Origin: Pyxidicoccus parkwaysis
GTDB taxonomy: Bacteria > Myxococcota > Myxococcia > Myxococcales > Myxococcaceae
Length of the DNA: 64,000 nucleotides
NCBI RefSeq assembly: GCF_017301735.1
Contig: NZ_CP071090.1
Coordinates: 10,344,001-10,408,000, forward strand
Direction: 5' to 3'
A model generated the notes under the pieces. The model worked only from the letters and a program-made list of their open reading frames with translations, made no database searches and had not been told where the DNA came from. The position numbers and the translations under genes were made by a program. Below, one piece after another: positions 58,237 through 64,000 of the stretch (position 1 is the first letter of the stretch; the number at the start of each line of letters is the position of its first letter).

Positions 58237-61200
58237 TCACGCCCGCGCGAGCTGCTCCCGCACCAGCGCCCGCAGCACGTCCGCGGCCAGCGGCTTCAGC
58301 AGGCACCGCCCCGGAGGCAGGCTCTCCAGGAACGCGCGGGACTCCGGCGTGAAGGCGCCGCCGGTGATGAACACCACGCGCTCACGCTGGTCCGGCGCCA
58401 CCTCGGAGAGCCGCTGGAAGAAGGCCTCGCCGTTCATCTCCGGCATCATCACGTCGCAGAGCATCAGGTCGAACCGCTCGCCCCGCGCCAGGCGCTCCAG
58501 GGCCTCGCGGGCGCTGGACGTGCTCTCCGCGGAGAACTCGTTGGACAGCAGCCGGGCCACGCCGCGCGCCACCAGCGGCTCGTCGTCCACCACCAGCAGC
58601 CGCGCCTTCTTCTTCACCTGCGCGTTCCGCTCCTGCGCTCGCGTCCGGGGCGTCTCCACCCTTGCATCCGGCGGCGCGGCCGGGAGCACCACGCGGAAGC
58701 GCGTGCCCTTCCCCACCTGGCTCTCCACCTGGATGTCGCCCCCGAGCACGCTGACGATGCCGTGGCAGATGGACAGCCCCAGCCCCGTGCCCACGCCCAC
58801 CGGCTTCGTGGTGAAGAACGGGTCGAAGATGCGCGCCAGGTGCTCCGGCGCAATCCCGCTGCCCGTGTCAGAGACTTCGACGACGGCGCGCCCCTCCGCG
58901 TCCGTGAAGGTGGAGAGGACAATCTCGTTGCGCTCCACCTGCCCGTCCGGAATCGCCTGCGCGGCATTCACCAGCAGGTTGAGGAACACCTGTCCCAGCC
59001 GCGCCTCGTTCGCCACCACCAGCGGCACGTTGCCCAGCTCGCGCCGCACGCGCGCCCGATGGCGCACCTCGTTGAAGCAGATGGACAGCGCACTCTCCAG
59101 CACCAGCCGCACGTCCAGCGGGCGCGTGGACTCCTCATCGCCCCGGCTGAACGTCTTCAAGTCACGCACGATGTGGCGCACCCGGCCCGCGCCCTCGCTC
59201 GCGTCGCGCAGCGCCTCCGCCAGCCCCTGCAGCGTCGACATCGGCATCGACACGGTGTCGCCCTGCGTCTCCTCCAGCAGCGGCTCCAGCCGCTCCAGCA
59301 CGAACTGCTGGTTGCCGATGACGTAGGACAGCGGGTTGTTGATTTCGTGCGCCACACCGGCCGCCAGCGTGCCCACGCCGGACATCCGGTCCGACAGGCG
59401 CACGCGCTCCTCCATGCGCCGGGCCTCCGTCACGTCGCGCGCCACGGAGACCACCGCCGGGTGGCCGCCAAAGCGCAGCACCACCCCGCACACCTCCGCG
59501 AGCGCCATCGAGCCGTCCCGCCGTATCACCCGCGCGAGCCGCTCCGGCAGCACCGCGCCCTGACGCACCGCCTGCATCCGCTCACGCCACTGGGGATGCT
59601 CCTCCACGGGCAGGTGGTCGAAGACGGAGCGGCCGGCCAACTCTTCCAGGCGCTCGTAGCCCAGCAGGTCCAGCGACGCGCGGTTGGCGTACACCGCGCG
59701 CTCCTCCTGGTACACGGTGAGGGCAATCGGCAGCCGGTCGATGAGCAACCGCAGGTTGCGCTCGCCCTCGGCGGACTGGTCCAGCGCCGTCTTCAGCTCC
59801 GCGTTGGCGGTGGCCAGCTCCTTCGTGCGCTCCTCCACGCGCTCGCTGAGTTCCTTCGCCCGCGCGCGCAGCCGGCCCACGCGCCAGCGGTAGGTGCCCA
59901 GGCCTCCGCCCACCAGCGCCAGCGCCAGCGTGACGAGGAAGCCCGGCGCCTCGAAGAAGCGCGCGGGACGGTGCAGCAGCACGCCCGTCTCCACCGGCCC
60001 CCAGCGCCGGTCCGCGGCCTCCGCCTGCACGCGGAAGCGGTACTCCCCCGGCGGCAGGTTCGTGTAGTACGCCACGCGCCTGTCTCCGGCCTCCACCCAG
60101 CCCGGGTCCACGCCCTCCAGCCAGTAGCGGTAGCGCACCTTCTCCGGCGCAACGAAGGTGAGCGCCGCCCAGTGCAGCTCCACGTCGGACACGCCGGGCG
60201 GCAGGCCCTTCTCCAAATCCACCACCTGTCCGCGCGACATCACCTGGGTGACGTTCAGCGGCGGGGGGATGCGCGGCCGGGGCTCGGCGGAGGCGGGCAC
60301 GCGCACCGCGCCGGCCACCGAGGGGAACCAGAGCTCTCCGCTGACGGTGCGCACGGCGGAGGCATTCGAGTAGCTGTTGCACTCGATGCTGCGCATCCCC
60401 TCCGAGCGCCCATACGTCACCGCATGGACGCGCGAGGCGCGGCCGTCGAAGAAGTCCCGCAGCTCGCTCTTCGCCACGCGGTAGAGGCCGCGGTTGCTGC
60501 CCATCCACAGGTGGCCGCGGTGGTCATCCACCACGGACAGCAGGTTGTTGATGAGCAGCCCGTCCCGTCCGCGCACCACCTTCACGCCGTCGCGAGTCAC
60601 GCGCGCCAGTCCGTCATCCGTGGCCGCCCACAGCGTGGACGGGTCATTGGCGTCCAGCACCAGGCCGCTCACGTCCCGCCCCGCCAGCGCCGCTTCCGGG
60701 CCGTCCTTGCGCACGGTGAGCTTCTCGTCGAGGAAGTCCAGCCCTCCGCCCGAGGCCAGCCACCACCCGCCCCCGGGCGCCTCGACCATGTTGGTGATGA
60801 GGTCCTTGGACAGGCCGTCCTTGGTGGTGAAGATGCGCAACTGTCCGTCGACGCGCCGGACCAGCCCGAAGCGCGTGCCGAACCACAGCGTGCCCTCGCG
60901 GTCATGGTAGATGGACTGGACACTGTCGCTGGGCAGGCCGTCCTTCGTGGTGAGCAGCTCGAAGCGGCCCTCGTGGTAGCGGGCCGCGCCCAGGTTGGTG
61001 CCGAGCCACAGCGCGCCCTCGCGGTCCTGGGCCATGTCGTAGATGCGCCCCGCCGGCACCCCGTCCGCCGGACCGTAGCGGGTGAGGTTGCCGTCCTTCC
61101 ACCGGTGCAGCGCGCCGCCGCTGCCAATCCACACCGCGCCCTCGTGGTCCGCGTACACGCTCCAGATGAAGTCGTCGGCGAGCCCCTCGGGCTTGCCCAC

Positions 61201-62157
61201 GACATCCAGCTCCCCGCGGCGGAGCTGGTGGAGGCTGCTGGAGAAGGTGCCCACCCAGAGGCTGCCTTCGGTGTCCTCGAGGAAGGCCACCACGCCCGCG
61301 TTGGGGGCGATGCCCTGCGCCGGCGTGTACTTCCCGCGCTTCAGGCGCCCGAAGCCCGCCGTCTCCGTGCCCACCCAGATGCCGCCGTGGCGCGCCACGC
61401 GCAGGGCGGTGATGCGGGTGGGCACCTCGGACGGGGCGGCCTCCAGCGCACCGTTGGCGGAGCGGCGCCACAGGCCCTGCGTCTGGGTGCCCACCCACAG
61501 CACGCCGTCCGCGTCCACGGTGAGCGCCGTCACATGGTCCAGCGGGCCGGGCGGGGTGACGCGCTCGGCGGTCGTCCCTCGCACGTGCCACAGGCCGGCG
61601 GTGCGGGTGCCCACCCAGACGCCGGAGCTCGAGGGCGCCAGCGAGCTGATGTCCTCGGTTCCCAGCTCCGGCACGTAGGTGAGCGGGAGGTCCGGCTCCA
61701 GCCGCGCGAGGCCATGGTCCGTGCCCACCCACAGCGTCCCGTCCTTCGTGCGCTCCAGGGCGGAGACGCGATCTCCCCCCGAGCCCGGGCGGGTGGGCAG
61801 GTGGGTGATGGTCCCTTTGGAGAGGCGCACCAGCCCGCAGCCGCCGGTGCCCACCCACAGCGTCCCGTCCGGCAGCATGGCCAGGGACATGACCTCCTCG
61901 CACGGCATTCCGGCGGCCTGGTCCAGCACCGTCCAGGTGCGTCCGTCGAAGCGGGCGAGGCCCTCCTGCGTGCCGACGAAGAGGTGGCCGTCGGGCGCCT
62001 GGGCCAGCGCGAGCGCGGAGCTCTGCGGGAGCCCGTCATCCAGGCCCCAGATGCGGTGCAGCGCGCCGGAGAGGGGGACGTCCGACTCCTGCGCGCGCGC
62101 CGTGCCCGCCAGGAGCACCGCGAGCGCGGCGAGCACCATGAGGTGACGCGTCGTCAC
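58237..62157 (-). CDS. hybrid sensor histidine kinase with periplasmic propellers
   Basis: The 1,306-residue protein has a signal peptide (MTTRHLMVLAALAVLLAGTARA), then two seven-bladed 'regulator propeller' units up to about residue 640, with repeated (D/E)..G.LWVGT motifs. Next come a Y_Y_Y domain (about 660-720, RYRYWLEGVDPGWVEAG), a membrane helix (about 740-757), a coiled coil, a PAS domain, a HisKA domain (GVAHEINNPLSY, His near 936), an ATPase domain (NLLVNAAQAI, DTGSGI, GTGLGLSI) and a C-terminal receiver (VVDDEPLVARG, Asp near 1231 in CDVMMPEMNG). It is the BT-type hybrid two-component sensor of polysaccharide response in Bacteroides, but lacks a DNA-binding domain, so an external regulator must take the signal. 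GTG 62157 fits the -10 at 62169; GTG 62181 and ATG 62139 are alternatives. Confidence 0.85.
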   Translation of the reverse strand: MTTRHLMVLAALAVLLAGTARAQESDVPLSGALHRIWGLDDGLPQSSALALAQAPDGHLFVGTQEGLARFDGRTWTVLDQAAGMPCEEVMSLAMLPDGTLWVGTGGCGLVRLSKGTITHLPTRPGSGGDRVSALERTKDGTLWVGTDHGLARLEPDLPLTYVPELGTEDISSLAPSSSGVWVGTRTAGLWHVRGTTAERVTPPGPLDHVTALTVDADGVLWVGTQTQGLWRRSANGALEAAPSEVPTRITALRVARHGGIWVGTETAGFGRLKRGKYTPAQGIAPNAGVVAFLEDTEGSLWVGTFSSSLHQLRRGELDVVGKPEGLADDFIWSVYADHEGAVWIGSGGALHRWKDGNLTRYGPADGVPAGRIYDMAQDREGALWLGTNLGAARYHEGRFELLTTKDGLPSDSVQSIYHDREGTLWFGTRFGLVRRVDGQLRIFTTKDGLSKDLITNMVEAPGGGWWLASGGGLDFLDEKLTVRKDGPEAALAGRDVSGLVLDANDPSTLWAATDDGLARVTRDGVKVVRGRDGLLINNLLSVVDDHRGHLWMGSNRGLYRVAKSELRDFFDGRASRVHAVTYGRSEGMRSIECNSYSNASAVRTVSGELWFPSVAGAVRVPASAEPRPRIPPPLNVTQVMSRGQVVDLEKGLPPGVSDVELHWAALTFVAPEKVRYRYWLEGVDPGWVEAGDRRVAYYTNLPPGEYRFRVQAEAADRRWGPVETGVLLHRPARFFEAPGFLVTLALALVGGGLGTYRWRVGRLRARAKELSERVEERTKELATANAELKTALDQSAEGERNLRLLIDRLPIALTVYQEERAVYANRASLDLLGYERLEELAGRSVFDHLPVEEHPQWRERMQAVRQGAVLPERLARVIRRDGSMALAEVCGVVLRFGGHPAVVSVARDVTEARRMEERVRLSDRMSGVGTLAAGVAHEINNPLSYVIGNQQFVLERLEPLLEETQGDTVSMPMSTLQGLAEALRDASEGAGRVRHIVRDLKTFSRGDEESTRPLDVRLVLESALSICFNEVRHRARVRRELGNVPLVVANEARLGQVFLNLLVNAAQAIPDGQVERNEIVLSTFTDAEGRAVVEVSDTGSGIAPEHLARIFDPFFTTKPVGVGTGLGLSICHGIVSVLGGDIQVESQVGKGTRFRVVLPAAPPDARVETPRTRAQERNAQVKKKARLLVVDDEPLVARGVARLLSNEFSAESTSSAREALERLARGERFDLMLCDVMMPEMNGEAFFQRLSEVAPDQRERVVFITGGAFTPESRAFLESLPPGRCLLKPLAADVLRALVREQLARA

Positions 62158-62168
62158 TGTCGAACTGG

Positions 62169-62174
62169 ATTGTA
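62169..62174 (-). promoter_or_regulatory. -10 hexamer for the hybrid kinase gene
   Basis: TACAAT on the minus strand, 11 bp before the GTG at 62157. A start in the next few bases gives a very short leader. No good -35 is visible. Confidence 0.4.
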
Positions 62175-62333
62175 CGAACACGAGACCTGGGGCCTCTGCG
62201 GGGGCTGGCGGGAGCCTACCTCAATCCGGGGGCGGCCTTCCGCCGTCGGCTCCAAAAGGAGCGAGGAATGCGCCGACTCATGCCCCACGACTCACTCCGG
62301 GAGTGTTAAGAAGGTCGCCCCGCAAGGAGCCTC

Positions 62334-64000
62334 ATGTCCGTCCTCGCCATCGGCAACATCGAGAAGGTCCGTGCGCTCGCGGCCAACGCCCGGCTGCTGC
62401 TCCTGGGCGGCGCCCGCGCCTCCTCCGCAAGCCGCGTCACCGCCTGTGAGCCGGGTACTTCCAAGGTGCTGTGGAGCACCGAATTGCCCTCCGCGGTGCT
62501 CGCCCTCGCCCTCTCCGGCGAGCGTTGGGCCGCCGCCGGCTCCGACGGCACCCTGCACTTCGGCACCCTCTCCGACGGGAAGGCCCCATTCTCGCTGAGC
62601 GGCGCCCACCCCGGCGGCGCCACCGCGCTCGCGTCCAGCGCGGACGGCAAGCTGCTCTTCAGCGCCGGCGCCGACGGCACGGTGCGCGCCTGGGACTGGG
62701 AGTCCACGCGCAAGGTGCACGAGTGGAAGGCCTCGCCCCAGCCGCTGCGCGCCGTGGCGGTAGACCCGTCCGGCACGTACGTGGCGTGCGGCGGCGACGA
62801 CGGCGTGGTGCGCTCCTTCACCGTGGCCACCGGCGCCCGGCGCGACATGCCCGGCCACGAGGGCGCGGTGCGTGCGCTCGCCTTCACGCCGCGTGACGGG
62901 CGGCTCGTCTCGGGTGGAGACGATGGGAAGCTGCGCATCTGGTACCTCGTCGGCGCGGTGGAGTTCGAGGTGCGCGGCGACAAGGACTCCGGCCATGCCG
63001 GCTCCGTGCTCGCGCTCCTCTTCCCGCCCACGCCCACTGCCGAGCCCGGCGGCGAGGAGCCCTCGGACCGCATCTGGTCCGCTGGCAGCGACGGCAAGGT
63101 GAAGGCGTGGCGCCTGGACGAGCGCCGCAAGCCGCGCACTTTGGATTTGGGCAGCAAGCCCGTGAATGCGCTGGCCTTCATGGCCGCGCAGGGGCGGCAG
63201 GCGAAGGCGACGCAGGGAGGCGTGTTCGCGGCCGGCGAGGACCGCCGCGTGCACCGCTTCGGCGTCGCCGTGGACGGTAAGCCCGCGGAAGACCATGTGA
63301 CGTACCAGCACGGCTTCGACGTGCTGACGGAGTCCCTCAAGGCCGGTCGCCCCAAGCGCGAGGCCGCGGTGCGCGAGGCCACCTCGCTGGAGGAGCCCGA
63401 GGCGCTGGACTTCGTGCTCCAGGTCCTCACGTCCGACAAGGACGCCGAGGTGCGCCGGCTGGCCGCGCAGGAGCTGGCCGCGAAGGGCCGCACCGCCGCG
63501 CGCCCGAAGCTGCGCGAGCGCCTGAATGACGACCACCCCATGGTGCGCCGCGCGGCGCTGGAGGCGCTCGAGAAGCTGGAGACCGAGTCGCCCCTGGGCG
63601 CGCCGCGTGCCGCGCTGGACTCGCGCTTCGCGGACATCCGCGTCGCGGGTCTGGAGCGGCTGGCGAAGCTGGGTGGCACGTCGCCGCTGGTGCCGGGCCT
63701 CATCGCCGGGAAGCTCGCGGACGGCGAGGCCCCGGTGGGGCTGGCCGCGCTGGACGCCCTCGTCGAGGTGACGCCGGGCGGCAGCACCGAGCCCCTGCGC
63801 ACCGCCTTCGAGCGTGGCCCCGCGCACCTCAAGGTGGAGGTGCTCATCCGCGCCGCCGGAGCGGGACTCCTGGGCCATGCGCAGCTCCAGCCGCTGGCCG
63901 CTCGCGCGCTGGATGACGCGGACTCGGACGTGCGCCGCGTGGCCTTCACGGTGCGCGTGCTGGAGCGCCGGGCCCTGGCCCATGCGCTGGAGACTCGCGA
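62334..64000 (+). CDS. WD40 + HEAT-repeat protein (N-terminal part)
   Basis: The frame opens at ATG 62334 after AAGGAG and stays open to the window edge (555 codons). Residues ~1-330 form WD40-type blades (FSAGADGTVRAWDWES, VACGGDDGVVRSF, LVSGGDDGKLRIWYL, WSAGSDGKVKAWRLD). From ~345 on come HEAT-like hairpins (VLQVLTSDKDAEVRRLAAQE, LRERLNDDHPMVRRAALEAL). This combination occurs in large scaffold proteins beside MoxR/von Willebrand-type conflict systems, but the neighbours to the right are not visible. It is transcribed divergently from the hybrid kinase. No catalytic motif is seen in the visible part. Confidence 0.75.
   Translation, partial: MSVLAIGNIEKVRALAANARLLLLGGARASSASRVTACEPGTSKVLWSTELPSAVLALALSGERWAAAGSDGTLHFGTLSDGKAPFSLSGAHPGGATALASSADGKLLFSAGADGTVRAWDWESTRKVHEWKASPQPLRAVAVDPSGTYVACGGDDGVVRSFTVATGARRDMPGHEGAVRALAFTPRDGRLVSGGDDGKLRIWYLVGAVEFEVRGDKDSGHAGSVLALLFPPTPTAEPGGEEPSDRIWSAGSDGKVKAWRLDERRKPRTLDLGSKPVNALAFMAAQGRQAKATQGGVFAAGEDRRVHRFGVAVDGKPAEDHVTYQHGFDVLTESLKAGRPKREAAVREATSLEEPEALDFVLQVLTSDKDAEVRRLAAQELAAKGRTAARPKLRERLNDDHPMVRRAALEALEKLETESPLGAPRAALDSRFADIRVAGLERLAKLGGTSPLVPGLIAGKLADGEAPVGLAALDALVEVTPGGSTEPLRTAFERGPAHLKVEVLIRAAGAGLLGHAQLQPLAARALDDADSDVRRVAFTVRVLERRALAHALETR

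Noticed and set aside
58090..62598. A 1,502-codon open frame on the plus strand
   Set aside because: It lies antisense to the hybrid sensor kinase, is rich in Arg/His/Pro with no domain, and follows from GC-rich third positions of the real gene.
1..64000. tRNA, rRNA or riboswitch genes
   Set aside because: No cloverleaf with a CCA end or T-loop motif, no rRNA sequence and no recognisable riboswitch core were seen by reading.

Overview
The window is chromosomal DNA of a high-GC (about 70 % by eye) myxobacterium, most likely Myxococcaceae (Myxococcus/Pyxidicoccus/Corallococcus type). This is inferred from gene content: two large Ser/Thr kinases, a periplasmic-propeller hybrid histidine kinase, a LURP/scramblase protein, giant repeat-built cell-surface proteins, and many short or leaderless promoters. 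No rRNA, tRNA, CRISPR array, integrase or insertion sequence was found, so most of it looks like ordinary chromosome with a few accessory modules.

Layout. 1-5.2 kb: end of an outer-membrane porin, two unrecognised proteins and a beta-helix lipoprotein. 5.4-6.8 kb: cytochrome b561-type membrane subunit plus Tat-exported molybdopterin oxidoreductase, overlapping genes. 7.0-8.5 kb: HipA-family kinase of the YjjJ type behind a repeat- and palindrome-rich control region. 8.5-12.98 kb: SpoIIAA-like protein with alpha/beta hydrolase, a methyltransferase, a ferritin-like di-iron protein and an exported CBM9-like protein. 13.1-15.0 kb: a two-gene ABC-type ATPase plus Toprim/RloB-like nuclease module that resembles phage-defence pairs. 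15.1-16.6 kb: pseudopilin-like protein, a gene remnant and an RhtA-type exporter. 16.97-20.2 kb: four genes joined by ATGA overlaps: a small protein, a membrane histidine kinase, an isoprenyl-diphosphate-synthase-like protein and a methyltransferase. This is the best candidate for an undescribed system.

20.4-28.7 kb: a lipoprotein, a class V aminotransferase, and two tandem copies of a 1,080-residue membrane-anchored protein made of carboxypeptidase-regulatory (transthyretin-like) repeats. The duplication carried the divergent promoter and the first codons of the aminotransferase with it. A third paralogue lies at 39.3-42.6 kb. Between them are a YhaO/YhaN-type (SbcDC-like) nuclease/ATPase pair, an ArsR regulator with an SRPBCC-cupin fusion protein behind a palindromic promoter, an acyltransferase-cNMP-binding fusion, an MBL-fold hydrolase divergent from a LysR regulator, and a PlsC acyltransferase that seems to start at ATT.

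42.6-58.2 kb: phospholipid scramblase-like protein, a large helical-repeat protein, a JmjC/cupin-4 oxygenase, a Pro/Gly-rich protein, a tail-anchored Ser/Thr kinase, an M49-type metallopeptidase preceded by a duplicated near-palindrome, a TPR Ser/Thr kinase, a class 3 lipase, an AraC regulator and a GNAT acetyltransferase. 58.2-64 kb: a 1,306-residue hybrid sensor kinase and, divergent from it, the start of a WD40+HEAT protein that runs off the window. Long antisense open frames are frequent because of the GC-rich third codon positions and were not called.
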